Origin: Desulforegulaceae bacterium
GTDB lineage: Bacteria > Desulfobacterota > Desulfobacteria > Desulfobacterales > JACKCP01
Assembly: GCA_034006035.1 (NCBI GenBank)
Contig: JAVETN010000016.1
Coordinates: forward strand, 1-54,123
Length of the DNA stretch: 54,123 nt
Direction of reading: 5' to 3'
The notes under the pieces are model-generated. The model did not search any database. It worked only from the letters and a program-made list of their open reading frames with translations, and was not told the DNA's origin. A program made the translations under genes and the position numbers. Of the stretch, positions 17,639 through 26,290 are shown one piece after another. Each line of letters begins with the position of its first letter. Within the stretch, counting starts at the first letter, position 1.

Positions 17639-19078
17639 TTAAAAAAGATTGATGGCACCGTGCTTTTGACGGTGTTCTTTTTCTGCATCATCAAGATTTA
17701 AGTAATCTGATGCGAACTTTCCATATAAAGTTTTAATTTTTGTACTTACTTCTTCTATGGGCAAGGGGGTAAATTTTTCCAAAGTTCTTTTTTGCATTTC
17801 ACCATATTGTAATTTAAGCTCTTCATCTGTAAATTCATCTGTTAAATTTATCACAAAATCCCTTGCATCGCCTAAACCAAGAACAAATTCATGCAGCTTG
17901 TTTTCATTTATTCTTTTTTTAGATAATGCATATTCAAAAATTTCTGTTCCAGGATAAGGTGTTGCAAACATAAGAGAACCAAGATGAAGATTATTTTCAA
18001 TACAAAAATGAATTGTTTCTTCACAGGTTTCTCTTGTTTCACCAGGCATGCCTAAAATAAAAGAAATAGGAATTGGCAGCCCGTATTTTCTATTAAGATA
18101 AACTGCATTTGACATTTGCTCAGGGGTTATTGCTTTATTCATTTTTTTTAACATAAAAGGAGAACCAGACTCAAAGCCATATGAAACAGAGCAACAGCCA
18201 GAAGTTGTTACAACCTGCATTATATCATCATTTATAATATTGGCTCTTCCTGTTGAAGACCATCTTATATTGGGGAAATATTTGTTCCTTGCTTCGCAAA
18301 ACTCATAAACTCTTTTGGGCTTTGCCATAAACTCATCATCCTGAAAACAAACAAAATCTAAACCATAAAGTTTATCAATATATTTTATTGAATCAGTAAT
18401 AAATTCAACAGAATGACCTCTAAATTTGCGACCCCATGGCTGATAACAAAAAGAACATTTATATGGACATCCTCTGCTGGAAATAAAATCAGTTTCTCTT
18501 CCAAGCCCAATAATATTGTTTTTCAAATATATATCCATGGGAAGAAGATCATAGGCAGGCATATCACTTTCTAAATCAAGATCTTTTATAAGCTCCTCTT
18601 CCTCGGTTCTTATATAATTATCATCTTCAAGATAGGCCAAACCTTTTATTTTATTTAAATCAGGATTTTTTTCTTCTTTTAAGGCACGCAAAAGATTTAC
18701 TATTGTTTTTTCACCCTCTCCTGTACAAACAATATCAACTTCAGAATTTTCCAACAAAAGCTGGGGAATGCTCATTGCAACACTTCCACCTGCAATAATT
18801 TTTGCTTTCTTTGAAATACTTCGTATCCATTGTGAAAGTTCAATTACAGTCTTATAAACAGGTACAAGCCCTCCTATCATAACAACATCATACTCAACTT
18901 CTCTTAAAATGGATTTCATTTTTTTATTACTGTATCTATTTGCGTTCCAGTCGATAAAAACCAAATCTACAAAATTTAATTTTTTCCTGATTATATTTGC
19001 CAAAATTGCAAGCCCATGGGGAATATGCCTTGGTTTATCGGTAACTCTTATGGGTGGATTGATTATAAGTAATTTCAT
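17639..19078 (-). CDS. B12-binding-domain radical SAM enzyme of the sugar cluster
   Basis: A 479-residue radical SAM enzyme with an N-terminal cobalamin-binding-type Rossmann domain (about 1-150, starting LLIINPPIR) and the [4Fe-4S] motif C204-x3-C208-x2-C211 (GCPYKCSFC). The classical base-on D-x-H-x-x-G motif is not seen. Members of this class often methylate unreactive carbons or rearrange carbon skeletons. Its place between ptmE-like and legF genes suggests it modifies the nonulosonic acid or a precursor, but the reaction is unknown. I set the start at ATG 19078, where AAAGG lies six bases ahead, not at the longer frame, which would run into ptmE. Confidence 0.75.
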   Translation of the reverse strand: MKLLIINPPIRVTDKPRHIPHGLAILANIIRKKLNFVDLVFIDWNANRYSNKKMKSILREVEYDVVMIGGLVPVYKTVIELSQWIRSISKKAKIIAGGSVAMSIPQLLLENSEVDIVCTGEGEKTIVNLLRALKEEKNPDLNKIKGLAYLEDDNYIRTEEEELIKDLDLESDMPAYDLLPMDIYLKNNIIGLGRETDFISSRGCPYKCSFCYQPWGRKFRGHSVEFITDSIKYIDKLYGLDFVCFQDDEFMAKPKRVYEFCEARNKYFPNIRWSSTGRANIINDDIMQVVTTSGCCSVSYGFESGSPFMLKKMNKAITPEQMSNAVYLNRKYGLPIPISFILGMPGETRETCEETIHFCIENNLHLGSLMFATPYPGTEIFEYALSKKRINENKLHEFVLGLGDARDFVINLTDEFTDEELKLQYGEMQKRTLEKFTPLPIEEVSTKIKTLYGKFASDYLNLDDAEKEHRQKHGAINLF

Positions 19079-19091
19079 TAAATACCTTTCA

Positions 19092-20144
19092 TCATGAAGT
19101 GAAAATTTGAGCATATTCAAAATTAGCTGTTTCAAAATCCTGAAGTCTTCCAATATCAACCCAGTATTCCTTAATTGGAAAAACTCCGGTTTTCATTTTT
19201 TTTCCAACAATTTCCCTGAATAAATCAGTCATATCATAATAATCATTTTCAGGAATTATATCTTTAACATCATGATTTAATACATAAATACCTGCATTTA
19301 CAAAAAATTTATGTACAGGTTTTTCCTCAATTGAATTTAAAGTTGAGCCGTCAATATTTACCACTCCATAAGGTATCTGCATTTCATAATTTCTTACACA
19401 CATTGTTGCAGTATGGTTATTTTCTTTATGAAAATCGAGAAGCTGACTAAAATTAACTTTTGTAAGTAAATCACCATTCATTACAATCATTGGATTATCA
19501 AAAGTTTCATTCAAAAGAGAAAGGCTTCCGGCAGTTCCAAGTTTTTTATCTTCTTCAATATAATTTATTGAAACTCCCCAGTTTGAACCATCTTCAAAAT
19601 AATCTTTTATCATTTGACCTTTATAATTTATTGAAAAATAAAAACTTTCAAACCCTTCACTTATAAAATTATCAAGAATAATTTCCAAAATAGGTTTACC
19701 GCCAATTTTAAGAAGGGGTTTAGGACAGTCATTTGTAAGGGGTCTAAGTCTTGTTCCAAGTCCGCCTGCCATAATAACAACAGGATTTTCTTTAAGGTTT
19801 TGTCCTAAAAACTCTTTTGATACTATTAAATCTATTATTTCTAAGTCTTTACCTACAATAGGTATTTGTTTTATTCCAAACCTTTTCATCAATGATTTAA
19901 CTGCAAATTCATTCATTTTTGAAGTTGCAGTGTGTGGGTTTTTATTGGCGACCTCTTTAATTTTTCCATCCAGGCCAATACCTTTTAAAAGCCCTCTTCT
20001 TATATCACCGTCTGTTACAGTTCCAAGAAGCCTGCCGTTGTTGTCTGTAACAAGAGCAATTTGTAATGCTGATTTGTCTATTATATCCACTACTTTTTTT
20101 ATTGAATCATCTGGTTTTACAGCTACTTTTTTCCAGTCTGCCAT
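19092..20144 (-). CDS. ptmE: CBS-nucleotidyltransferase (PtmE-like)
   Basis: This 350-residue protein has a CBS-domain pair (about 1-115) joined to a sugar-phosphate nucleotidyltransferase domain that starts with AGGLGTRLRP at 126-135. The same architecture is found in Campylobacter PtmE, a glucosamine-1-phosphate guanylyltransferase that opens the GDP-linked legionaminic acid pathway. The start is placed at ATG 20142-20144, preceded by AAGGA at seven bases; the longer frame would overlap the deacetylase gene. CBS domains could give allosteric feedback by a nucleotide. Substrate is inferred from architecture and context. Confidence 0.8.
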   Translation of the reverse strand: MADWKKVAVKPDDSIKKVVDIIDKSALQIALVTDNNGRLLGTVTDGDIRRGLLKGIGLDGKIKEVANKNPHTATSKMNEFAVKSLMKRFGIKQIPIVGKDLEIIDLIVSKEFLGQNLKENPVVIMAGGLGTRLRPLTNDCPKPLLKIGGKPILEIILDNFISEGFESFYFSINYKGQMIKDYFEDGSNWGVSINYIEEDKKLGTAGSLSLLNETFDNPMIVMNGDLLTKVNFSQLLDFHKENNHTATMCVRNYEMQIPYGVVNIDGSTLNSIEEKPVHKFFVNAGIYVLNHDVKDIIPENDYYDMTDLFREIVGKKMKTGVFPIKEYWVDIGRLQDFETANFEYAQIFTS

Positions 20145-20208
20145 GATAATTTCCTTATAAAAATAAAACATATAAAAATGAATCGACAACAAGGGCAAAA
20201 GGCTTAAG

Positions 20209-20874
20209 CTAAAAAACATCTCTTAAAAGCATAAAAGCTTCTGCATAATAAGCAGAAACAGAGGCACCTCTAAATCTTGCAAGAGATTTGATATTTTCAA
20301 GACTCCTTGGGTAAGGAGGCTGCTGAACCTCAGAACTGTAAATTTCCATTATTTTAATTTTATCATCAATAAACTCTGTTATATCTGAATATGAGTTTGG
20401 AATAAAAACATTTTCAGGCAAAGGGAAAGCAATTTCTGTTTCAGAAAGACATTCATACATAAGCAATCTCTTAACAAAAGCAGCTCTGAAACTTTTCAAT
20501 GAACTCATTACTGCTTTTGCAGCAATTTGATGATCTGTATGAATATCTGACCTGTTTACAGTGTAAACTGTATGGGGTTTAATTTTTTGAATGGTTTCAG
20601 AAATTTTATCAAGCAAAAGACTAAAATCTACATTATAAAGTTTTGCGGCAGGAAAATTCAAATTTATTACATCTTTAAATCCATAAGCTTTTGACACATC
20701 TAAGACTTGTTTTTTTCTTTTATCTATAAAATCTTTTGAATACCCAAGTTCAGTTGAAACACCTGTGATAATAAGCCAGTACATTTCATCATTGTTTTTT
20801 TTATGTTTTAAAATTGTTCCACCACAGCCTAATGTTTCATCGTCTGGATGTACTGAAATAACCAGCACTTTCAT
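20209..20874 (-). CDS. PIG-L/LmbE family N-deacetylase
   Basis: The 221-residue zinc enzyme shows HPDDE at residues 9-13 and H112-T-D-H115, the metal ligands of the PIG-L family, which removes acetyl groups from N-acetylated sugars. Its ATG overlaps the end of the formyltransferase gene by four bases (ATGA), so the two are coupled. Together a deacetylase and a formyltransferase would exchange an N-acetyl for an N-formyl group on an amino sugar. Position in the nonulosonic acid array supports that, but the exact substrate is not known. Confidence 0.83.
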   Translation of the reverse strand: MKVLVISVHPDDETLGCGGTILKHKKNNDEMYWLIITGVSTELGYSKDFIDKRKKQVLDVSKAYGFKDVINLNFPAAKLYNVDFSLLLDKISETIQKIKPHTVYTVNRSDIHTDHQIAAKAVMSSLKSFRAAFVKRLLMYECLSETEIAFPLPENVFIPNSYSDITEFIDDKIKIMEIYSSEVQQPPYPRSLENIKSLARFRGASVSAYYAEAFMLLRDVF

Positions 20875-21755
20875 AAATACATTCCTTTTTTAAAAATAAA
20901 CTCTGGTTCAATTTCAAGAATTTTGATACTTCCGTCTCCGGTTTTTACACAAGGTATATTTTCTTGAACCTCAATAACTTTGCCTGGTTCAATATTTACA
21001 GGCAAATCTTTTAAAGATTTTTCAACCTTCCAAACTTTATAATTCTTATCTTTAATTTTTATTTCTGCTCCCGGGTATGGTTTATAAAGAGCCCTTACAA
21101 GGTTTAATATTCCATTTGAAGGCATTCTCCAGTCTATAATTCCATCTTTTGTACTTCTTTTTCTCAAATAATTTACCTTTAAATTATCTTGTAAAGTCAA
21201 TTTATAAGTATTTTTTTCGAGATGAGGCAAAAATTCTTTTATCTGAAAACAAGCAAGTCTCTTTATTTTTTCATATACATCGGCAGCATTATCAGTTTCT
21301 GAAATTTCAAAACTTTTTTGAGAAAGAATTGGACCAGAATCAGCACCTTCATCCATAAAAAAAAATGTAAGCCCGCTTTTTTTTAAACCTAAAACAATAG
21401 ACCAGATTATAGGATGTCTGCCCCTGTTTTCTGGAAGTAAAGCAGGATGAACTCCAAGTATTCCCATTGGCGGCAAATTTAAAAGTCTTTTTTTAATAAG
21501 ATTTGACCAGCCGAAACAAAAAATAATATCTGGTTTTTTATCAGCAATCCACCTTTCTGTATCAGCACTGTTTATATCTTTTGTAAGTAAAAAAGGAATA
21601 CCAACTTTTTCTGCAATATCAGATAAATCTGAATAATCACTATTAAACCCTGAATTTTCAGAACTTATAATTCCAGATATTTTCCCATTATTTTTTAAAA
21701 TCTCAACCAAGCAATGACGGCTGAAATCTACAGTGCCTATAAAAACAATATTCAT
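20871..21755 (-). CDS. sugar N-formyltransferase-like protein
   Basis: A 294-residue protein with the formyltransferase fold of Fmt and ArnA: an N-terminal Rossmann domain (MNIVFIGTVDFS), the loop HPALLPENRGRHP at about 103-115, the DEGADSG segment with D139, and a C-terminal beta domain. In Fmt-type enzymes the catalytic triad is Asn-His-Asp; here His103 and Asp139 are present but the Asn position two before His is Gly101. A subgroup with this change may exist, or activity may be altered. It would use formyl-tetrahydrofolate to formylate an amino sugar in the legionaminic-type pathway. Confidence 0.75.
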   Translation of the reverse strand: MNIVFIGTVDFSRHCLVEILKNNGKISGIISSENSGFNSDYSDLSDIAEKVGIPFLLTKDINSADTERWIADKKPDIIFCFGWSNLIKKRLLNLPPMGILGVHPALLPENRGRHPIIWSIVLGLKKSGLTFFFMDEGADSGPILSQKSFEISETDNAADVYEKIKRLACFQIKEFLPHLEKNTYKLTLQDNLKVNYLRKRSTKDGIIDWRMPSNGILNLVRALYKPYPGAEIKIKDKNYKVWKVEKSLKDLPVNIEPGKVIEVQENIPCVKTGDGSIKILEIEPEFIFKKGMYL

Positions 21756-21765
21756 AAAAACTTCC

Positions 21766-22926
21766 TTAATTTAAATCATAAAATCCTTTTTTAATCAGGC
21801 TTTTATCTTTAAAATCAATTTCCTCAAGCTTACTTGCTATTTTAGCAGATGCAGTTCCATTGCCATAGGGGTTGTCCATGTTTTCAATAAATTTTCTAAA
21901 ATCAGAAGACAAAGCTTTTTCAATTACTTTTTTGATGCTTTTACTGTTACAATCTGTGTCTAAAATATTTTCTGTTTTGTATCTTCCCCCTTGTCTGTCT
22001 CCAATATTTACCACAGGAAGTTTAAAAAACGGAGATTCAATAATTCCACTTGAAGAATTGCCTATCATTAAAGATGAATGTTTCATTGCTCCAAGATAAG
22101 CCCTTTGACCAAGATTTTTTACAAGAATTAATTTTTGAGGATATTTTTCTGAAAATACTTTTAAGGCTTGATATATGGCATTATTTCCTGAATCAGCATT
22201 TGGCATGGTTGCAAGAGCACAAATTTCAGAACTCCTGACTGCTTCAAGAATTTCACTAATCTGTTTTTCAGGACTTGTATAATCAAGTGTTACAGGATGA
22301 TAGGTCAGCAAACCAATTTTTTTTCTAAAATCTGCTCCTGTAATACTGTTTAATTCATCAACTTCAGGTAACTGAATATTTTTTATATTATCAATGCCTA
22401 TTGCTCCAACATTAAAAACCCTTTCAGGAAATTCTCCCATTTGAATGATTCTTTTTCTATAAATTTCTAAAGAGGCAAAATGAAGTGAAGACATTTTTGT
22501 TACTGAATGACGCACAGGGTCATCAATAAGTCCTAAAGTTGATTCCCCCCCATGAATATGAGCAATAGGAATTTTATGAATAACCGATGGAATTGCAGCA
22601 CAAAAAAGTTCATATCTGTCACCCAGCAAAACAATTAGATCTGGTTTCTTTGCTGTAAAAATTTCTGAAAACCCCTGAATACCTATTGATATAGAATTGC
22701 AAATATCTTTTTCTGTATCTGAACCAAGTTTTAAATCAACTATAAAATCAATTGATATTTTATCTTTTTTGATTAAATCCAGCGTATAACCGTGAAATTT
22801 TGAAAGGTGGGAACCTGTGGCACACAAAGAAAGGCTTAAAAGTTTACTTTTTTCAATTGCTTTTATCAGTGGGTATAAAAGACCGTAATCAGCTCTTCCT
22901 GTTGTGACAACCATTACGTTCTTCAT
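21766..22926 (-). CDS. legG: NDP-sugar hydrolysing 2-epimerase (LegG/NeuC-like)
   Basis: The 386-residue protein is a hydrolysing 2-epimerase that frees a ManNAc-type sugar from its nucleotide. It begins VMVVTTGRADYGLLYPL, includes LLGDRYELF and HIHGGE, and ends with the family GNSSSGIIE and G-N-G-T-A segments. In the legionaminic pathway the substrate would be GDP- or UDP-6-deoxy-diN-acetylbacillosamine, giving the six-carbon precursor for LegI. AAGGATC lies ahead of the ATG, and legI ends nine bases upstream. Confidence 0.88.
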   Translation of the reverse strand: MKNVMVVTTGRADYGLLYPLIKAIEKSKLLSLSLCATGSHLSKFHGYTLDLIKKDKISIDFIVDLKLGSDTEKDICNSISIGIQGFSEIFTAKKPDLIVLLGDRYELFCAAIPSVIHKIPIAHIHGGESTLGLIDDPVRHSVTKMSSLHFASLEIYRKRIIQMGEFPERVFNVGAIGIDNIKNIQLPEVDELNSITGADFRKKIGLLTYHPVTLDYTSPEKQISEILEAVRSSEICALATMPNADSGNNAIYQALKVFSEKYPQKLILVKNLGQRAYLGAMKHSSLMIGNSSSGIIESPFFKLPVVNIGDRQGGRYKTENILDTDCNSKSIKKVIEKALSSDFRKFIENMDNPYGNGTASAKIASKLEEIDFKDKSLIKKGFYDLN

Positions 22927-22935
22927 TAAGATCCT

Positions 22936-23958
22936 TTAAATTTCTATTTGTTGGTCTTTTTTATAATTTTTTGAAGACTTTTTACCGATAAGCAGATTCC
23001 ATAATACAGGAGAAAGCCCTGTTCCAGGTCTTTTTAATGTAATGTTTTCAAGAGTAAAAACTTCACCCTCTTTTATATCTTTTGATGCAGTAATACTTTT
23101 TCTGACTATTTTTATATTTTTTTTCTCAGATTCAGAAGGCTTCTTCACACCATCTCCAAAAGCAGCTTCAATATTTCTTACAGCATTTACCATTTCTTTC
23201 AGCAACTTAGGAGTAAGCGAAGCCTTATGATCAGGGCCTTCCATATTTAAATCAAGAGTAAAATGTTTTTCAATTACTTCTGCCCCAAGAGCCGCTGCTG
23301 CAATTGGAACTTCAATGCCAAGGGTATGATCTGAATATCCGACTTTTATTCCGGGAAATGCATTTTTTATGGTGATCATGGCTTTTAAATTTACATCTTC
23401 AAAAGGAGTTGGATACTCTGTATTGCAATGTAAAACTGTAATTTTTGAAATATCTGTCCCAGATTTTGTTAAAAGATTTAAAGCATCTTCAATTTCTCCA
23501 AGGGTACTCATTCCTGTTGAAAGAATAACTTCTTTATTAAGTCTGCCAATTTTTTCAAGATAGGGATAATTTACTATTTCACCTGAAGGAATTTTTAAGG
23601 GAAAAGCTTTAATTTCTGCAAGAAAATCTATTGAGTCATTATCAAAAGGGCTTGCCATGAATTTTATATTTTTTAAATTACAATAATTATTTAGTTCAAT
23701 AAATTCTTTTTCACCAAATTCAAGTTTTTTGAGCATTTCATACTGGGTGGTATTTTTGTTTAGATTTCTTTTTTGATAATCAGCCATATCGGCATTTTTT
23801 GAAACAAGATTATCTGCCTTAAAAGCCTGAAATTTTACAGCATCTGCTCCGGCAATTGCGGCTTGATCTATCATTTTTTTTGCTGTTTCAAGGCTTCCGT
23901 TGTGGTTTACTCCGGCTTCTGCAATTATAAAAACTTTTGATTTTTTTGGCTTTGACAT
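22936..23958 (-). CDS. legI: nonulosonic acid synthase (LegI/NeuB-like)
   Basis: This enzyme condenses the LegG product with phosphoenolpyruvate to form the nine-carbon acid. The 340-residue protein has the NeuB TIM barrel (IAEAGVNHNGS early, VKFQAFKADNL, GYSDHTLG and EKHFTLD) and the C-terminal SAF antifreeze-like domain (NITLKRPGTGLSP). I use ATG 23956-23958 with GGA nine bases before it; an in-frame TTG at 23967 is possible. It is the first gene of the minus-strand sugar array, so transcription probably begins in 23959-24206, although I see no convincing promoter there. Confidence 0.9.
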   Translation of the reverse strand: MSKPKKSKVFIIAEAGVNHNGSLETAKKMIDQAAIAGADAVKFQAFKADNLVSKNADMADYQKRNLNKNTTQYEMLKKLEFGEKEFIELNNYCNLKNIKFMASPFDNDSIDFLAEIKAFPLKIPSGEIVNYPYLEKIGRLNKEVILSTGMSTLGEIEDALNLLTKSGTDISKITVLHCNTEYPTPFEDVNLKAMITIKNAFPGIKVGYSDHTLGIEVPIAAAALGAEVIEKHFTLDLNMEGPDHKASLTPKLLKEMVNAVRNIEAAFGDGVKKPSESEKKNIKIVRKSITASKDIKEGEVFTLENITLKRPGTGLSPVLWNLLIGKKSSKNYKKDQQIEI

Positions 23959-24206
23959 GATTAACAATCCGATTTTAATTTATTTGACTATTTTAATATC
24001 GGAATATCATATAATTTTTTAAGCTTTAATTCCAGATTCTAAAATTTGCAGCCTGATTTATTGTTGAAAATCTATATAAAAATTTAGATTCTGCCCCTAT
24101 GCCTTGTCACAAGATCAATAAAAATTATTCCATAGTTTTTTATCGTTTAAATGATATACAACAATTGAAATATTTAATTAAAAATAAACTTTGAAAGCAG
24201 ATTTTG

Positions 24207-25391
24207 ATGAAAAAAAATATAAATATTGCAGATATTATAATAATCGGTGCTGGAGCATCAGGATTAATGTGTGCACTTCAAGCTTCCAAACGTGGAAAAA
24301 AAGTAATTATTCTTGACCATAATAAAATTGCTGGTGCAAAAATTCTTGTTTCAGGAGGGGGCAAATGTAATTTTACAAATAAAAATCTTGACCCTGAAAA
24401 TTATATTTCAACTAATCCCCATTTTGTAAAATCAGCTCTTTCAAGATTTTCACAAAATGATTTTATATCCATGGTTGAAGGGCATAGAATTAAATATGAA
24501 GAAAGAAATCTTGGTCAGCTTTTTTTAAAAAAAAGTGCAAAAGAAATTTTAGATTTATTTTTAAATGAGCTTAAAAAGTACAAGACCCAATTTTTTTTTG
24601 AAACCAAAATAAACTCAGTTCGAAAAATAAAAGATTTCTTCATTGTTAAATCAGATTCGGGCTCATTTAAATCAAAATCTCTTGTTGTTGCTTCAGGAGG
24701 AATGGCTGCTCCCCAAATTGGAGCTTCTTCTATTGGATATGAAATTGCTGATAATTTTGGAATTGATATAATAAAGCCTTTTCCAGGTCTTGTTCCTTTG
24801 GCGTTTTCGCCTGAAGACAAGAAAAAGTTTTCCCTTCTTTCAGGAATTGCAGTAAACGCAATTGTAAAAACAAATAAAATTTCTTTTAAGGAAAATATTC
24901 TTTTTACCCATAAAGGTATCAGCGGCCCTGCAGGTTTACAGATTTCTTTATACTTAAAACCCGGCAATTCGCTTTTTATTGATTTTCTGCCTGATAAAAA
25001 TATTGAAGGGGAAATAAAGAAAGACAATCAGTCAAATAAAATTGTAAAAAACTTTATTTCACAATTTTTGCCAAAAAATCTTGTTGAAGCAATGATTGAA
25101 AAAAATTTGGCAGCCAAAAGATTAAAATCATTGACTGCCGGTGACATAGTTTCAATTTTAAATACAATTCATAACCTTGAAATAAAACCATCAGGAAACC
25201 TGGGGTTTAAAAAAGCTGAAACAACAATTGGCGGTATTGATTGTAACCAAATATCTTCCAAAACAATGGAAGCACTAAATGTTAAAGGTCTTTACTTTAC
25301 AGGAGAAGTACTTGATGTAGCCGGTTGGCTTGGGGGATATAATTTACAATGGGCCTGGTCTTCGGGTTGGTGTGCTGGGCAATATGCATAA
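24207..25391 (+). CDS. BaiN/HI0933-family FAD-dependent oxidoreductase
   Basis: A flavoprotein of 394 residues with an N-terminal FAD fold (IIIGAGASGL), the SGGGKCNFTN motif at about 48-57, VASGGMAAPQIG and the C-terminal FTGEVLDVAGWLGGYNLQWAW that typifies the family. Members are NAD(P)H- or unknown-donor-dependent reductases; BaiN from gut clostridia acts on bile-acid intermediates, but most have no assigned substrate. A TTG codon is directly before the ATG; ATG 24207 is chosen. It is divergent from the sugar operon and seems monocistronic. Confidence 0.85.
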   Translation: MKKNINIADIIIIGAGASGLMCALQASKRGKKVIILDHNKIAGAKILVSGGGKCNFTNKNLDPENYISTNPHFVKSALSRFSQNDFISMVEGHRIKYEERNLGQLFLKKSAKEILDLFLNELKKYKTQFFFETKINSVRKIKDFFIVKSDSGSFKSKSLVVASGGMAAPQIGASSIGYEIADNFGIDIIKPFPGLVPLAFSPEDKKKFSLLSGIAVNAIVKTNKISFKENILFTHKGISGPAGLQISLYLKPGNSLFIDFLPDKNIEGEIKKDNQSNKIVKNFISQFLPKNLVEAMIEKNLAAKRLKSLTAGDIVSILNTIHNLEIKPSGNLGFKKAETTIGGIDCNQISSKTMEALNVKGLYFTGEVLDVAGWLGGYNLQWAWSSGWCAGQYA

Positions 25392-25406
25392 ACAGGGGAT
25401 GTAAAC

Positions 25407-25440
25407 ACGAAGAGGCAGACTTTAAAACCTGACCCTTCGT
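25407..25440. terminator. hairpin between convergent genes
   Basis: ACGAAG-GG-CAG pairs with CTG-CC-CTTCGT across a short A/T loop, with two single-base bulges. It lies between the convergent flavoprotein and lipoprotein genes. There is no clean T-run on either side, so its terminator role is tentative. Confidence 0.4.
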
Positions 25441-25466
25441 ATCCACAACCAGCTCACAAACTCGAC

Positions 25467-25820
25467 TTACTCACCTGATTCTACCTTGGCAAGTTTTTTT
25501 TCAAGACAATCTTTTCTAGACGTTAGCGAATGTAAAGTATAAAGGGAATTAAAAACTTCACCTTCTACTATTTCTCCCGATGCCATGCGATCCTTAATAT
25601 TCAGGATTTGTCTTTCACACTCTGAAAGCTCCATTTCAGCTTCAAGAATTTCTGACTCTCCTACAGGAATTACTAATTTATTTCCTGATGCAAAACTGCT
25701 TGAATTAGATTCTTCTGAAAAGGACATACAGCCTATAGTTGAAATAAGAAAGAGAGCTATTGTCATATTAAACATAAAACTCTTAATACTTGTTTTCATT
25801 TCTTTTTTTGTTTCTTTCAT
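25467..25820 (-). CDS. small predicted lipoprotein, function unknown
   Basis: The 117-residue protein has a basic start, a hydrophobic stretch and an LISTIGC site consistent with a lipobox (Cys at about 31), then a Ser-rich linker and a helical, Glu-rich, heptad-like segment to the end. It is probably exported and lipid-anchored. No family is recognised. The start is uncertain: neither ATG at 25820 nor the internal ATG at 25799 has a good ribosome binding site, while a strong AAGGAGG at 25910-25916 lies about 90 bases upstream with the frame open between. Confidence 0.5.
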   Translation of the reverse strand: MKETKKEMKTSIKSFMFNMTIALFLISTIGCMSFSEESNSSSFASGNKLVIPVGESEILEAEMELSECERQILNIKDRMASGEIVEGEVFNSLYTLHSLTSRKDCLEKKLAKVESGE

Positions 25821-26290
25821 TTGTTGTGGTTGTTTAGTGGATTTATTGTTTTTTGCAAAAGGACTAGTACTGCTGTTTATTAATCTAATTATAATATTGG
25901 TTTTGATTACCTCCTTATATATATTGATAGTTTAAATTTTTATGGATTTTAACTGAAAAAAGCTGCTGTCTCCTGGAAGATCAGGAAAATTGCGACAACA
26001 ACCAATTACATATATCAATAACACTAAAATTCAGCGTTGTCAAGTGGTATAGTTTTTTGACAGCCTCATATTAATGCTTTTTTCCTTGGAAATTTTAGAA
26101 ATATCAGGAAAATATTCTTAAATTCAGTAACTTACAACTACCATGAAAAAAAACAATTGTAAATGGTCCAATTTGAAATAAAAATTAAAACCTGGAAATA
26201 GTTTTTGGAGCTGACTCAAAGTCAGACCAAAATTTCAATAAAAATATAAAACTTTTGTTAACTTTTTTTACTTATCAAAATTGTTAATTA
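25821..26290. other. 470-base gap without a gene
   Basis: The gap between the lipoprotein and the radical SAM/SPASM gene is AT-rich and has stop codons in all frames apart from a short open extension of the lipoprotein frame. It contains an orphan AAGGAGG at 25910-25916 (minus strand) and one strong hairpin at 26203-26232. I see no tRNA-like or other recognisable RNA. Confidence 0.5.
26203..26232 (-). terminator. strong hairpin downstream of radical SAM/SPASM gene
   Basis: TTTTGG, CTGACT, then AGTCAG and CCAAAA form a 12-bp interrupted stem with a CAA loop (positions 26203-26208/26227-26232 and 26211-26216/26220-26225). It lies about 60 bases after the stop of the minus-strand gene at 26291. 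It lacks a clear T-run and may instead be a processing or protein-binding site. Confidence 0.45.

Noticed and set aside
24515..25027. 170-codon minus-strand frame inside the flavoprotein gene
   Set aside because: It is antisense to a conserved FAD enzyme and lacks a ribosome binding site and any motif.
25935..25995. possible fourth copy of the interspersed repeat
   Set aside because: Only short runs such as TTTTAACTGAA and GCTGCTG agree; order and spacing do not match the other copies.
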